The position numbers and the translations under genes are program-made. Positions 32,542 through 42,237 of a stretch of 64,000 nt of DNA are shown here, piece after piece (the first letter of the stretch is position 1; every line of letters starts with the position of its first letter). The notes beneath the pieces are model-generated. The model was given only the letters and a program-made list of their open reading frames with translations. It was not told where the DNA came from and searched no databases. This DNA is from UBA11540 sp045536425 (GTDB lineage Bacteria; Bacillota; Clostridia; Oscillospirales; Ruminococcaceae), in assembly GCA_045536425.1 (NCBI GenBank), contig JAZSNN010000015.1, positions 253,114-317,113 of the forward strand. The letters run 5' to 3'.

Positions 32542-34075
32542 ATCCAAACGGGAAAAATCCAAAGGGATCTTCGAAAAAGCCTCCGCCATAATCGCCGTAG
32601 TTTCCGCCGTTGTTATCGTAATTTCCGTTGTTGTTCTGATTGTTGCCGGAAGAATCGCCCTCCTCGGTAATGTAGTTCGATGTATCGTCGCGGCCATCAT
32701 TTTCGCCAAGAACTACCGACATTTCTGTAGTATAGCCCTTGCGGTAAACCGTGAGTTTCATAGTGTCTCCCGCCTTGCAGTTTGACATTATCGCAAACAC
32801 TTCGGCAGTACTTTCAACGCTCTGTCCGTTTATCTCAGTAATCATATCTCCGGGCAGGAGTCCTTTTTTATATGCGTCGCTTTCGGGGTCAACGCCCTGA
32901 ACCTTGAGTCCCGCGGGAATTCCATAGAATTTTGCAACCTCAGAGGAAATTGCATAGTAGGTAATTCCAAGAAGCGGTCTGCCCTTGATGTATCCATATT
33001 CGATAAGGTCGTCGATGAGGTCGACCGAGTCGCTAATCGGAATTGCAAAGCCCATACCCTCATAAGAAACGTTGGCAAGTTTTGCAACGCTTATTCCAAC
33101 CACTCTTCCGTAGCTGTCAACAAGTGCGCCGCCTGAATTTCCGGGGTTTATTGCGGCATTGGTTTGTATACAGGTCATCACATATCCTGTAGAGCTGTTT
33201 GTGATGAGTCGGTCAACACCGCTGACAATACCGTTTGTTATGCTATTTGCAAACTCTATACCACCAGGGTTACCGATAGCATAAACAATCTCACCGGGTT
33301 TTAGTTCATCAGAATTTCCGAGTTCTGCTTTTACGAGGTTTTGCGCATCTATCTTTATGACAGCAAGGTCGGTCTGCTTATCATATCCCATCAATTTTGC
33401 AGTATATCGCTCATTGTTATTGAGAACTACCTCGATGAGCTTAGCGTCCTCTATAACGTGCTCGTTGGTGACGATATAGCCGTCCGAGGAAATGATAACT
33501 CCCGAGCCCTCGCCCGAAGCGGTTGTGTCTGTACCCGAGGAATAGACTACAATTCCTACTACAGAGGGGCTTACCTTTTCGTATACTCGTTCACCCGAAA
33601 GTGTTGACGTGTTGTCTACATTGCCGGAAACATTTGTAGGCTTGTTGTTGATTACAAGCTCGGGTGCCTTGATAGTAGTGGAGCTCGTTTCGGCAACAGA
33701 GTCTGAAGTAGTAGTATCAACGTCGGCAACCAAGGCATTGAGCCCTGCAATACCAAAAGCTATCGAACAGATGAACAGAACACAGCACAAAACAGTGGCA
33801 ACTATCTTCAAACCGTTTTTGTTTCTCGGTTTTCTGGGTCTGTTGGAATAACTCCCGTAATCGTTGAGATTCCAGTTGTAACCGTTCTGCTGTCTATATT
33901 CGTTTTGCTCTTCGTAGTTAGTTCTATACTGTCCGCCAAATTGATTGTATCCACCGTATGGGGATGGCGGCGGAGGGGGTACTTGATTGGGCTGAGGCTG
34001 TTCGGGAGTTTGGTTCTCCTGTGGAGCGTTCTGCTCTAGGTTCATTTCATTGTTATTTTCATTATTATCGTACAT
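32540..34075 (-). CDS. HtrA/DegP-type trypsin-like serine protease with PDZ domain
   Basis: A 511-residue membrane-anchored protease for envelope protein quality control. A cytoplasmic Pro/Gln/Asn-rich N-terminus precedes one membrane helix (about 83-110). The catalytic triad is in NEHVIED (His), DLAVIKID (Asp) and NPGNSGGALVD (Ser), followed by a PDZ domain (about 360-460) and a Gly/Asn/Tyr-rich tail ending in FFPFG. The start is ATG 34075 with GGAGG upstream. It lies 83 bases downstream of a histidine kinase gene in the same direction, so the two-component system may control it. Confidence 0.93.
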   Translation of the reverse strand: MYDNNENNNEMNLEQNAPQENQTPEQPQPNQVPPPPPSPYGGYNQFGGQYRTNYEEQNEYRQQNGYNWNLNDYGSYSNRPRKPRNKNGLKIVATVLCCVLFICSIAFGIAGLNALVADVDTTTSDSVAETSSTTIKAPELVINNKPTNVSGNVDNTSTLSGERVYEKVSPSVVGIVVYSSGTDTTASGEGSGVIISSDGYIVTNEHVIEDAKLIEVVLNNNERYTAKLMGYDKQTDLAVIKIDAQNLVKAELGNSDELKPGEIVYAIGNPGGIEFANSITNGIVSGVDRLITNSSTGYVMTCIQTNAAINPGNSGGALVDSYGRVVGISVAKLANVSYEGMGFAIPISDSVDLIDDLIEYGYIKGRPLLGITYYAISSEVAKFYGIPAGLKVQGVDPESDAYKKGLLPGDMITEINGQSVESTAEVFAIMSNCKAGDTMKLTVYRKGYTTEMSVVLGENDGRDDTSNYITEEGDSSGNNQNNNGNYDNNGGNYGDYGGGFFEDPFGFFPFG

Positions 34076-34158
34076 AAACGACCTCCGCATTTTTGTTTGA
34101 AAAAATTATAAATTGAAAATATTAAGATAAAATAAACTTCATATTAAAATTATTCACA

Positions 34159-35607
34159 CTATTTGTGGTGATTTTTTGTCTGTGAAGCAGGAAGCGTGAA
34201 GCAAAACTCAGTATATTTTCCCTGTTCACTTCTCACACGGATATCTCCACCGTGTAGCTTTACTATCGATTTTGCTATATGCAGACCGAGTCCCACACCG
34301 TGCTTATCCGAGCTTCTGGATTTGTCGGTTTTATAGAATCTGTCAAAAATATATCTGCATTCTTCTTGAGATATGCCGTCACCGGAATTTACTACCGATA
34401 TATAGGTAGTATTTTTATCAATTACATATCTAAACTCAATATATCCGCCAACATCTGCAAATTTTACAGCATTATCTATCAGATTATAGACAACCTGATG
34501 AACTAGTCCTTTATCGGCATCTACCATAACTTTTGTGTCTATATCAAGGCCGCGGATATCGAGCCTCTTTTCCTCTATCTTCTTTTCAAAAGGAAACAGC
34601 GCCTGACAGACAACGTCATTTACGTCGAAAGAAACAACATCAAGCTTGTTTTCGCCCGTTTCTATCCTTGCAATATTGAGCATTGAACGAACAACAGTAG
34701 AAAGACGTTTTGATTCATCTAACACTATGTTAAGATAGTGCTCGTGCTGTTCGGGAGGAATAGTTCCATCTAGTATTCCCTCTACAAAGCCGATTATTGC
34801 CGTCATAGGAGTTTTTAGTTCGTGCGAAACATTGGCAACAAAGCTTCTGTGAGAGGATTCGAGGAGCGCCAAATCCTCCGCCATATTATTGAAAGAAAGT
34901 GCAAGCTCACCGATTTCGCGATCGTCTGAAACCGATATTCGTTGTGTAAAATCACCTTTTGAAAAGCTTCGGGTCGCTTTTACCATCTGGCGTATCGGCC
35001 GCACAAGTTGCGCAGTAACTGCATACACCAAAACAAACGCGATGAACAAAATCATAAGTACACAAGCAACAACGGTTTTAGTAAACTTGTTTGTAAGGTC
35101 GGTCATAGATTTTGCCGACGAGGAAACAAATATAACGCCTATAGTGGTATTTCCATTTATCTTTACGGGCATACCAACCGTGTAATATGGGCTTTTGTAC
35201 ATACCATCCAGTCTGCCCATTTCGCTATACTCGCCCTTCATTGCGTGTTTTATAACATCGGTTGAAACAGTGTACGTTGTGTGCACACACGAGGAATCGT
35301 GAGAACAAACGAGGGTTTTGCCAGAAATATCGGTAAAGAAAATTTCGGTGCCAGATGCTATTGCAAGAAGCTCGTATCCGTTGTGAACGGTTTGATAGTT
35401 AATAAAATCAAAGGAATTAGAGGCATAGTTTGCCACGGTGATACTTGCAGCGTTTTTAGCGTTTTTACTGAGCAGAGCATACTGCTCGTCGCGGAAATGC
35501 TGTGTCGAAAAAAACAGCAACGCTACACCTAAAACGACTACGCTGAGAGTCACACAGGCAACGCAGATTAAAAAATATTTTGAAAAAATACTCTTCTGCC
35601 CTCTCAT
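34159..35607 (-). CDS. Sensor histidine kinase
   Basis: A 482-residue two-component kinase. Two membrane helices (about 10-33 and 178-202) enclose an extracellular sensor domain of about 145 residues; HAMP follows, then the H-box FVANVSHELKTPMTAIIGF near residue 262, the N-box NLIDNAVKFA and G-boxes (GDGISQEECRYIF, GVGLGLHIAKSIV). It phosphorylates the response regulator encoded 13 bases upstream. The signal is unknown; the downstream htrA gene suggests envelope stress. Confidence 0.94.
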   Translation of the reverse strand: MRGQKSIFSKYFLICVACVTLSVVVLGVALLFFSTQHFRDEQYALLSKNAKNAASITVANYASNSFDFINYQTVHNGYELLAIASGTEIFFTDISGKTLVCSHDSSCVHTTYTVSTDVIKHAMKGEYSEMGRLDGMYKSPYYTVGMPVKINGNTTIGVIFVSSSAKSMTDLTNKFTKTVVACVLMILFIAFVLVYAVTAQLVRPIRQMVKATRSFSKGDFTQRISVSDDREIGELALSFNNMAEDLALLESSHRSFVANVSHELKTPMTAIIGFVEGILDGTIPPEQHEHYLNIVLDESKRLSTVVRSMLNIARIETGENKLDVVSFDVNDVVCQALFPFEKKIEEKRLDIRGLDIDTKVMVDADKGLVHQVVYNLIDNAVKFADVGGYIEFRYVIDKNTTYISVVNSGDGISQEECRYIFDRFYKTDKSRSSDKHGVGLGLHIAKSIVKLHGGDIRVRSEQGKYTEFCFTLPASQTKNHHK

Positions 35608-35620
35608 GATTTCACCAAAA

Positions 35621-36322
35621 CTATTCCTTTACATCAAATTTGTATCCTACACCCCAAACTGTTTTGAGAGACCACTCTTCAGAAACTCCTTCGAGCTTTT
35701 CGCGAAGTCTCTTTATATGCACGTCAACAGTTCTGGAATCGCCGTAATATTCAAATCCCCATACTTTGTCGAGAAGCTGGTCTCGAGTGAAAACTCGGTT
35801 GGGGTTGCTGGCAAGGTAGAACAAAAGCTCAAGCTCTTTCGGCGGAGTATCAACAACCTTATTTGAAACCTTGAGCTCATATTTTGTCATATTCACAATA
35901 AGGTTATCGTATTTCACTTCTTTTACAGCCTCACTAACAGCCTCGGAAGCTGTGGAATGCATACGACGCATTACCGCCTTTATTCTGGCTATTATTTCCT
36001 TTGGATCAAAGGGTTTGGTAACGTAGTCATCAGCACCAAGTTCAAGTCCAAGCACCTTGTCAAAGGTTTCACCCTTTGCAGTTACCATAATTATCGGGCA
36101 ATCGGATTTTTTTCTCACCTCACGGCAAACCTGCCAACCGTCGAGCTTTGGCATCATTATGTCAAGCAGTATCAGATCGGGCTCCTCGGTTCGAAACTTT
36201 TCAAGTGCTTCTTCGCCGTCATTGGCGATAACTACTGTATATCCGTCTTTTACGAGATACAGTCTCAAAAGTTCGCAAATGTTCTTATCATCATCACAAA
36301 CAAGGATTTTATTGGTAGCCAT
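35621..36322 (-). CDS. OmpR/PhoB-family response regulator
   Basis: A 233-residue transcription factor. The receiver domain has the acidic pair DDD near 10-12, the phosphoacceptor Asp54 in LILLDIMMPKLDGW and the conserved Lys near 104 (VTKPFDPKE). The C-terminal winged helix includes RVFTRDQLLDKVWGFEYYGDSRTVDVHIKRLR. GGAGGA precedes the ATG. It is the first gene of an operon with the histidine kinase, followed by htrA. Confidence 0.95.
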   Translation of the reverse strand: MATNKILVCDDDKNICELLRLYLVKDGYTVVIANDGEEALEKFRTEEPDLILLDIMMPKLDGWQVCREVRKKSDCPIIMVTAKGETFDKVLGLELGADDYVTKPFDPKEIIARIKAVMRRMHSTASEAVSEAVKEVKYDNLIVNMTKYELKVSNKVVDTPPKELELLFYLASNPNRVFTRDQLLDKVWGFEYYGDSRTVDVHIKRLREKLEGVSEEWSLKTVWGVGYKFDVKE

Positions 36323-36434
36323 TGTGCGTCCTCCTTCTTGTCCATCATACTTTTATAATAATATTATATACTAAACAAAGCGGGAATGGTGAACTTTTTT
36401 TGAAGAATATTGTTAAAATCCGTTAATATATGAC

Positions 36435-36470
36435 AAAAAGGGACTGCCTGGGCAGTCCCTTTTTCTTTTT
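36435..36470. terminator. Terminator after rpmB
   Basis: The 14-bp stem AAAAAGGGACTGCC / GGCAGTCCCTTTTT is followed by more T residues in both directions. Confidence 0.85.
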
Positions 36471-36477
36471 GGCTATA

Positions 36478-36666
36478 TCAGACAGCTCTCGTTACTTTGT
36501 TAGAACGCAAGCAACGGGTGCAGGCGTAAATGTGGCACGGAGTACCGTCAACTACTGCCTTTACTCTTCTTACATTGGGTTTCCATGTTCTGTTAGAACG
36601 TCTGTGAGAGTGTGAAACCTTTATTCCGAATGTAACACCTTTTCCGCAGATATCGCATTTTGCCAT
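36478..36666 (-). CDS. rpmB: Large ribosomal subunit protein bL28
   Basis: A 62-residue ribosomal protein. It begins MAKCDICGKGVTFG and has CTRCLRSNKV near the end, so this is the zinc-binding, four-cysteine form of bL28. AAGGAGG lies nine bases before the ATG at 36666. It is a single-gene unit with a terminator, divergent from glyS. Confidence 0.97.
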   Translation of the reverse strand: MAKCDICGKGVTFGIKVSHSHRRSNRTWKPNVRRVKAVVDGTPCHIYACTRCLRSNKVTRAV

Positions 36667-36791
36667 TGTCTGCACCTCCTTGATAACAACTTTCTTTAAG
36701 TCAACACACCTATTTTAGCAAAAAGAAATCATAAAATCAATAGTTTTCGCAAAAAAAAATAAATTATTTTCACTACTATTCGCTAAAACTG

Positions 36792-36820
36792 TTGACTTAA
36801 AAGGAATATAAAGGTAAAAT
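36792..36820 (+). promoter_or_regulatory. Promoter of glyS
   Basis: TTGACT (36792-36797), 17 bases, TAAAAT (36815-36820). The leader is about 30 bases. Confidence 0.7.
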
Positions 36821-36855
36821 ATATAGTAATGTTTATATAATTCGGAGGCTTTCTT

Positions 36856-38235
36856 ATGCTTTTAAATTCTGAAAAAACAATGGACAAGATTGTCGCCCTC
36901 TGTAAAGGCAGAGGTTTTGTATATCCCGGAAGTGAAATCTACGGCGGACTTTCCAACAGCTGGGACTATGGTCCTCTCGGTGTAGAATTCAAAAACAACA
37001 TCAAACGTGCTTGGTGGAAAAAGTTCGTTCAGGAATCCCCCTACAACGTTGGTCTTGATGCAGCTATTCTTATGAACCCTCAGACTTGGGTGGCTTCGGG
37101 ACACGTTGGCGGATTCTCCGATCCTCTTATGGATTGTAAAGATTGTAAAACCCGTCACAGAGCCGACCAGCTTATTGAACAGCAGTCCGATGCCGTTCCT
37201 AACGGTTGGACAAACGCTCAGATGATGGAATTCATCAAAGAAAACGGCATTAAGTGTCCTGATTGCGGTAGCACAAACTTTACCGACATCAGACAATTCA
37301 ACCTTATGTTCAAAACATTTCAGGGTGTTACCGAGGACGCAAAGAGCGAACTCTATCTCCGTCCCGAAACAGCACAGGGTATATTCGTAAACTTTGCTAA
37401 CGTGCAGAGAACAACCAGAAAGAAGCTCCCCTTCGGTATCGGACAGATTGGTAAATCCTTCAGAAACGAAATCACTCCCGGTAACTTTATCTTCAGAATC
37501 CGTGAGTTTGAGCAGATGGAGCTCGAGTTCTTCTGCAAGCCAGGAACAGACCTTGAGTGGTTTGCTTATTGGAAGGACTACTGCAAAAATTGGCTTCTCA
37601 ACCTTGGCATCAAGGAAGAAAACATAAAGATGCGTGATCACGATCCTGAGGAACTTTCACATTATTCTAAAGGAACTACCGACATCGAATTCCTCTTCCC
37701 GTTCGGATGGGGTGAGCTTTGGGGAATTGCCGACAGAACAGATTTCGACTTGAAACAACACATCGAGCATTCCGGAAAGTCCCTAGAGTACTTTGATCAG
37801 GAGGCTAACGAAAAGTATATTCCCTATGTTGTCGAGCCCTCTCTCGGTGCAGACCGCGTAACTCTCGCGTTCCTTTGCGAAGCTTATGACGAAGAAACTG
37901 TTGGCGAGAACGACACAAGAGTTGTTCTTCACCTCCACCCCGCTCTCGCACCTTTCAAGGCTTGTGTTCTTCCTCTTTCCAAGAAGCTCAACGAGTCTGC
38001 TCAAAAAGTATACGCTATGCTCGCAAAAGACTTTATGATTGATTTCGACGACGCAGGCTCTATTGGCAAGCGTTATCGCCGTCAGGACGAAATCGGCACA
38101 CCTTTCTGCATCACCTACGACTTCGACAGTGAAGAGGACGGATGTGTTACAGTTCGTGACCGTGACACTATGGCTCAGGAGAGAATTCCGATAGAAAAAC
38201 TCACCGAGTTCATCAGAGAAAAACTTGAATTCTAA
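36856..38235 (+). CDS. glyS: Glycyl-tRNA synthetase, single-chain alpha2 type
   Basis: A 459-residue class II synthetase that charges tRNA-Gly. It is the homodimeric form, not the two-subunit bacterial form. Motif 2 is FRNEITPGNFIFRIREFEQMELEFF, and motif 3 includes PSLGADRV; the N-terminus GFVYPGSEIYGGLSNSWDYGP is characteristic. The four cysteines of CKDCKTRH and CPDCG probably bind zinc. The C-terminal domain (about 360-459) is the anticodon-binding fold. GGAGG precedes the ATG. Confidence 0.97.
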   Translation: MLLNSEKTMDKIVALCKGRGFVYPGSEIYGGLSNSWDYGPLGVEFKNNIKRAWWKKFVQESPYNVGLDAAILMNPQTWVASGHVGGFSDPLMDCKDCKTRHRADQLIEQQSDAVPNGWTNAQMMEFIKENGIKCPDCGSTNFTDIRQFNLMFKTFQGVTEDAKSELYLRPETAQGIFVNFANVQRTTRKKLPFGIGQIGKSFRNEITPGNFIFRIREFEQMELEFFCKPGTDLEWFAYWKDYCKNWLLNLGIKEENIKMRDHDPEELSHYSKGTTDIEFLFPFGWGELWGIADRTDFDLKQHIEHSGKSLEYFDQEANEKYIPYVVEPSLGADRVTLAFLCEAYDEETVGENDTRVVLHLHPALAPFKACVLPLSKKLNESAQKVYAMLAKDFMIDFDDAGSIGKRYRRQDEIGTPFCITYDFDSEEDGCVTVRDRDTMAQERIPIEKLTEFIREKLEF

Positions 38236-38242
38236 ATTTTTT

Positions 38243-38270
38243 ATCGGCGTAGTTATCCTACGCCGATTTT
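38243..38270 (+). terminator. Terminator after glyS
   Basis: The stem ATCGGCGTAG / CTACGCCGAT with loop TTATC is followed by TTTTC. Confidence 0.8.
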
Positions 38271-38285
38271 CACATTCAAACTCTA

Positions 38286-38314
38286 TTGAAATATTGTATC
38301 TTTTCGTATATAAT
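38286..38314 (+). promoter_or_regulatory. Promoter of the NfnA/GltA-like operon
   Basis: TTGAAA (38286-38291), 17 bases, TATAAT (38309-38314). Confidence 0.75.
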
Positions 38315-38347
38315 CATATCTATAATCTTTTTAACGGAGGGTCCGTT

Positions 38348-39193
38348 TTGTTTAAAATTGTATGTAAAAAACAACTGAATGATCAGGTGTTTATGATGAA
38401 GTTTTACGCGCCCTTGATTGCAAACAAAGCAAAGGCGGGACAGTTTGTCATATTTAGAATAGATGAACTAGGAGAAAGAGTACCTCTCACCATTGCTGAC
38501 AGTGACAAGGCTGAAGGTACCGTTACCATAATTTATCAGGTTGCTGGAAGTTCTACAAAGATGCTTTCGGAGCTCAACGAAGGCGACTCCATACTTGACC
38601 TTGTAGGTCCGCTTGGAAGACCTACTGAAATCGAAGGTGTGAAGAAGGCTATCGTTGTTGGCGGAGGAGTTGGATGTGCTATTGCTTTCCCCGTTGCAAA
38701 GGCGCTCTTTGAACAAGGTGCGCAGGTAGACGTTATAGCCGGATTCAGAAACCGCGACATCGTGATTCTTGAGGAAGAGTTTAGAGCTGTATCCAATACA
38801 CTTACCATAACTACCGATGACGGAAGCTATGGAACAAAGGGATTTGTTACTGATGCACTCAAGAGCATTCTGGACAAAGACCCCGACTATGACCTAGTAG
38901 TCGCTATTGGTCCTGTTCCTATGATGAAATTTGTTTCGCTCACTACAAAACCCTATTCCGTTAAAACCCTAGTCAGCCTCAATCCCATTATGATTGATGG
39001 AACGGGTATGTGTGGCGGTTGCCGCGTTACTGTTGGCGGAGAAATCAAATTTGCTTGTGTTGACGGTCCTGATTTCGACGGACATCTCGTGGATTTTGAC
39101 GAGCTTATGCTCAGAAATCGCTTTTATAAAAAGCAAGAAGAACACAACTCAAATCACCACTGCCGTCTTTACGGAGGTGCAAACAATGGCTAA
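38348..39193 (+). CDS. NfnA-like sulfide/dihydroorotate dehydrogenase-type FAD/NAD-binding subunit
   Basis: A 281-residue flavoprotein: an FAD domain (VPLTIADSD), an NAD(P) domain (VVGGGVGCAIAFPVAKAL) and a C-terminal 2Fe-2S binding set (GTGMCGGCRVTVGGE followed by FACVDGP). In NfnAB of anaerobes such a subunit takes part in electron bifurcation between ferredoxin, NADH and NADPH; a simple NADP reductase role is also possible. The start is TTG 38348, eight bases after GGAGG. It overlaps the GltA-like gene by eight bases. Confidence 0.88.
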   Translation: MFKIVCKKQLNDQVFMMKFYAPLIANKAKAGQFVIFRIDELGERVPLTIADSDKAEGTVTIIYQVAGSSTKMLSELNEGDSILDLVGPLGRPTEIEGVKKAIVVGGGVGCAIAFPVAKALFEQGAQVDVIAGFRNRDIVILEEEFRAVSNTLTITTDDGSYGTKGFVTDALKSILDKDPDYDLVVAIGPVPMMKFVSLTTKPYSVKTLVSLNPIMIDGTGMCGGCRVTVGGEIKFACVDGPDFDGHLVDFDELMLRNRFYKKQEEHNSNHHCRLYGGANNG

Positions 39194-40583
39194 TATGTCG
39201 CTCAAAAAAGTAGCAATGCCCGAGCAGGAGCCTACCGTAAGAAATAAAAATTTTAAAGAAGTTTCCCTTGGATATACAGAAGAAATGGCGGTTGAAGAGG
39301 CTACGCGCTGTCTCAACTGCAAGCATATGCCTTGTGTTCAGGGCTGTCCTGTAAACGTCAAGATACCCGAGTTCATCTCAAAGATTGCACAGAGAGATTT
39401 TGACGGCGCATATGAGGTCATCTCGCAAACCAACGCTCTTCCCGCTGTATGCGGAAGAGTGTGCCCCCAAGAATGTCAGTGTGAGAGCAAGTGCGTTCGC
39501 GCTATCAAGGGTGAAGCGGTCGCAATCGGAAGACTCGAAAGATTTGCCGCAGATTACAATATGGCTCACGGCAAGGAAACTGTTTCCAAAGTTACCAGTA
39601 ACGGACACAAGGTTGCCGTTATCGGTGCAGGTCCTTCCGGTCTCACCTGCGCAGGAGACCTCGCTAAAAAAGGCTATGAGGTTACGATTTTTGAGGCATT
39701 TCATACCGCGGGCGGTGTTCTTGTATATGGAATACCCGAATTCAGACTCCCAAAATCCATAGTCAAAAAAGAAGTCGAAAAGCTCGAAAAGCTCGGTGTA
39801 GAGATAAAAACCGATATGGTTATCGGAAAAATCCTGTCCATTGATGAGTTGATAGAAATGGGTTATGAAGCTATTTTCATCGGTTCCGGCGCCGGACTTC
39901 CAAACTTTATGGGCATTGAAGGCGAATCGCTCATCGGTGTATATTCTGCAAACGAGTACCTCACCCGCACAAACCTCATGAAAGCGTACCTTGACGAATA
40001 TGACACGCCGATTATGGAAAGCAAAAGCGTCGCAGTCGTAGGCGGTGGAAATGTCGCGATGGATGCCGCGAGATGTGCAAAACGCTTGGGTGCGGAAAAG
40101 GTATACATTGTTTACCGCCGTTCAGAAGCAGAAATGCCTGCACGTCTTGAAGAGATCCACCACGCAAAAGAGGAAGAAATCGTTTTGTGTGAGCTCACCA
40201 ACCCCATTCGTATTTTGGGCAACGAAAACGGCGAGGTTGTTGGTATGGAATGCATAAAGATGGCTCTCGGAGAACCCGACGAAAGCGGCAGACGCAGACC
40301 CGTTGCTGTTGAAGGATCGGAATTTGTACTAGACGTTGACACCGTAATTATGTCTATCGGCACCTCCCCTAACCCTCTTATCCGTTCAACAACAAAAGGA
40401 CTTGAAACAAACAAGCGCGGTTGCTTTATAGTTGATGAAAAGATGGCAACCACCAAAGATGGAGTATATGCGGGTGGCGATGCTGTAACCGGTGCTGCAA
40501 CCGTAATTCTGGCTATGGGTGCAGGAAAAACCGCTGCTACAGCTATTGACGAAAAGCTTTCCACCAAGAAAGAGGAATTATAA
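39186..40583 (+). CDS. gltA: GltA/NfnB-like NADPH-dependent glutamate synthase-type oxidoreductase
   Basis: A 465-residue FAD/NADP protein with an N-terminal iron-sulfur domain (CLNCKHMPCVQGCPVN and CGRVCPQECQCESKC, eight cysteines for two 4Fe-4S clusters), an FAD site (VAVIGAGPSGLTCAGDLA) and an NADP site (VAVVGGGNVAMDAARCAKRL). It is the shape of the glutamate synthase small subunit, but no large subunit is near; beside an NfnA-like gene it is most likely NfnB. Overlaps at both ends couple it to its neighbours. Confidence 0.88.
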   Translation: MANMSLKKVAMPEQEPTVRNKNFKEVSLGYTEEMAVEEATRCLNCKHMPCVQGCPVNVKIPEFISKIAQRDFDGAYEVISQTNALPAVCGRVCPQECQCESKCVRAIKGEAVAIGRLERFAADYNMAHGKETVSKVTSNGHKVAVIGAGPSGLTCAGDLAKKGYEVTIFEAFHTAGGVLVYGIPEFRLPKSIVKKEVEKLEKLGVEIKTDMVIGKILSIDELIEMGYEAIFIGSGAGLPNFMGIEGESLIGVYSANEYLTRTNLMKAYLDEYDTPIMESKSVAVVGGGNVAMDAARCAKRLGAEKVYIVYRRSEAEMPARLEEIHHAKEEEIVLCELTNPIRILGNENGEVVGMECIKMALGEPDESGRRRPVAVEGSEFVLDVDTVIMSIGTSPNPLIRSTTKGLETNKRGCFIVDEKMATTKDGVYAGGDAVTGAATVILAMGAGKTAATAIDEKLSTKKEEL

Positions 40584-41122
40584 TGAAGATTTTGTGTAAA
40601 ATCTCGCTTACGATGTCCATAATATTTCTCGCCATCACAATTCTTATAACGCTAATGTGTTCATTTTTTAATTACTATGTTATTATTGGCAGTTTGGGAA
40701 CGGGTCATCTTCTTTCGATTCTTACAGCTTTTAACATACTTTTCTTCGTGATTTATATTTTGACAAAACGTATAACGAAAAACTTTTTCATCAGTCTTTC
40801 TATCGTTTTTTTAGTCTTGGCAGAGGTAATTTTGCTTTTGATGGGATTTTCCCCGAATTATAAATACAGCACACATATTTCTAACGACAATACTCATACG
40901 ATTGTAGTCGAGGAAAAGACAACTAACCACGAAATCACAATCCGCTTTTACAAAAAGATTTTCACGGTAGTATACAAGCCTGTTCACCACGCTACATTTG
41001 TCGGCGACAAAAAGGACATGTATGAACTTGGAAACTATACTATAGCGTTTGATGACAAACACACGAGAATTACCGTCCCTCTTGCTAACGAAGCAGCATT
41101 TTTAGTTCCGCATTCAAAATAA
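40583..41122 (+). CDS. Hypothetical three-helix membrane protein
   Basis: A 179-residue protein of no family I recognise. Three hydrophobic segments (about 5-32, 40-60 and 66-88) are followed by an extracytoplasmic domain of about 90 residues rich in beta-prone segments (HTIVVEEKTTNHEITIRFYKK). The ATG shares a base with the TAA of gltA, so it is translationally coupled. A terminator follows. The context suggests expression with the redox pair but gives no function. Confidence 0.75.
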   Translation: MKILCKISLTMSIIFLAITILITLMCSFFNYYVIIGSLGTGHLLSILTAFNILFFVIYILTKRITKNFFISLSIVFLVLAEVILLLMGFSPNYKYSTHISNDNTHTIVVEEKTTNHEITIRFYKKIFTVVYKPVHHATFVGDKKDMYELGNYTIAFDDKHTRITVPLANEAAFLVPHSK

Positions 41123-41128
41123 GCTATT

Positions 41129-41158
41129 GTCCTCTGAGAAAATCAGAGGACTTTTTTT
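41129..41158 (+). terminator. Terminator overlapping the end of the PRK06851-type gene
   Basis: The stem GTCCTCTGA / TCAGAGGAC is followed by seven T. The 3' arm also encodes the last codons and stop of the convergent gene. Confidence 0.85.
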
Positions 41159-42237
41159 GCTTTTAATTTAGCAACAAGTTCTTTTCTAATATTATCCACT
41201 TTTTCAAAATCAACACAAGGAATATAACAGTCTTCGAGAAGATCGTGATGTTTTTTTGCATTTTGCATTGACCTTATTGCCTCGTCCAAAAGGCTCGCTG
41301 AAGCCTTTTTGTTGAAGGAAAGGTACTGTTTTCTCTCGTTGAGTCTTTTTAAATCTGTAAATCTAGATGCCTTTACACGTTTTTCTATTATATTTACATT
41401 TATTTTATGGAATTTGTTAGAGGTTAAGAACCCTATTCTCAGTTGCGGTATTATTATATGTTCGAGTTTTTCATATGGTGCAGTTATGCAATATCCGCTG
41501 ATTATATCTAGTTTTTTCTCTATCGCCTTATCTCTTATTCTTTTCAATAGGTATTGTGAAACCGCGCCTATGTCATCTTCTATCAGATAAACCTTGTCAC
41601 AAAGAGCTTCTATTGTAATGTTGTACATCTTTACACCTTTTGGCGTTACCGCGCTGAAAAATCTAACGCTTTCTCTGCCGTTTTCTTCTATCACCTTTGC
41701 AAATTCGCGCCTTGTAAGGTTGTTTAGGTATCGATCTATCTTTTTGTAGTCGGTGCAGGGGTCTGCCACCTTTCTGTTTTCATTTAGCAGCGATGCAACT
41801 GCCGAAAGATAGGCGCAGGCTTTTCTATGATAGTCGGTGTATTCCTTTACGTGTTGCTTTATCTTTTCAGCATTTTTTTCGAGCTTTTCCTCATTCCAAG
41901 ACGGATAGAGATTCACAAGTGTTTCAAATGCCCCCGGATACTTAGGTTCCATCGGATGCGGAGGCGTACCGTCCAAAACTGCAAACCCTTTTTCTTCGAC
42001 AATAACAGCATCTAAAGAGTCAGGGTCTGAAGAACAGTGTATTCTTTCTACAAAATCTCCGTTTTTATAACTATCATCGCCTATCCTCTTCATCATTGAA
42101 GACTTTCCTGTTCCCGCTCCACCCTTTATAACGTATATCTTTTTTAATTTTTTGTTTTTTGAAAGCTGATCATACCTTGATACAAATCCTATTGGTGTAT
42201 TTGCTCCAAGAAAGAAATCTATATATTTACCGTTCAT
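41143..42237 (-). CDS. P-loop ATPase, PRK06851-like
   Basis: A 364-residue cytosolic P-loop protein. Walker A is KGGAGTGKSSMMKRIG near residues 38-53. It resembles the PRK06851 family of conserved Firmicute ATPases, which often have two P-loop-like halves; here the second half lacks a clear Walker A. The segments VLDGTPPHPMEPKYPGAFE and SGYCITAPYEKLEHIIIPQL are typical of the family as I remember it. No function is known to me. Its final codons lie in the terminator stem of the convergent operon. Confidence 0.7.
   Translation of the reverse strand: MNGKYIDFFLGANTPIGFVSRYDQLSKNKKLKKIYVIKGGAGTGKSSMMKRIGDDSYKNGDFVERIHCSSDPDSLDAVIVEEKGFAVLDGTPPHPMEPKYPGAFETLVNLYPSWNEEKLEKNAEKIKQHVKEYTDYHRKACAYLSAVASLLNENRKVADPCTDYKKIDRYLNNLTRREFAKVIEENGRESVRFFSAVTPKGVKMYNITIEALCDKVYLIEDDIGAVSQYLLKRIRDKAIEKKLDIISGYCITAPYEKLEHIIIPQLRIGFLTSNKFHKINVNIIEKRVKASRFTDLKRLNERKQYLSFNKKASASLLDEAIRSMQNAKKHHDLLEDCYIPCVDFEKVDNIRKELVAKLKAKKVL

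Noticed and set aside
36667..36855. A possible T-box leader in front of glyS.
   Set aside because: The promoter leaves a leader of only about 30 bases, with no specifier stem or T-box sequence.
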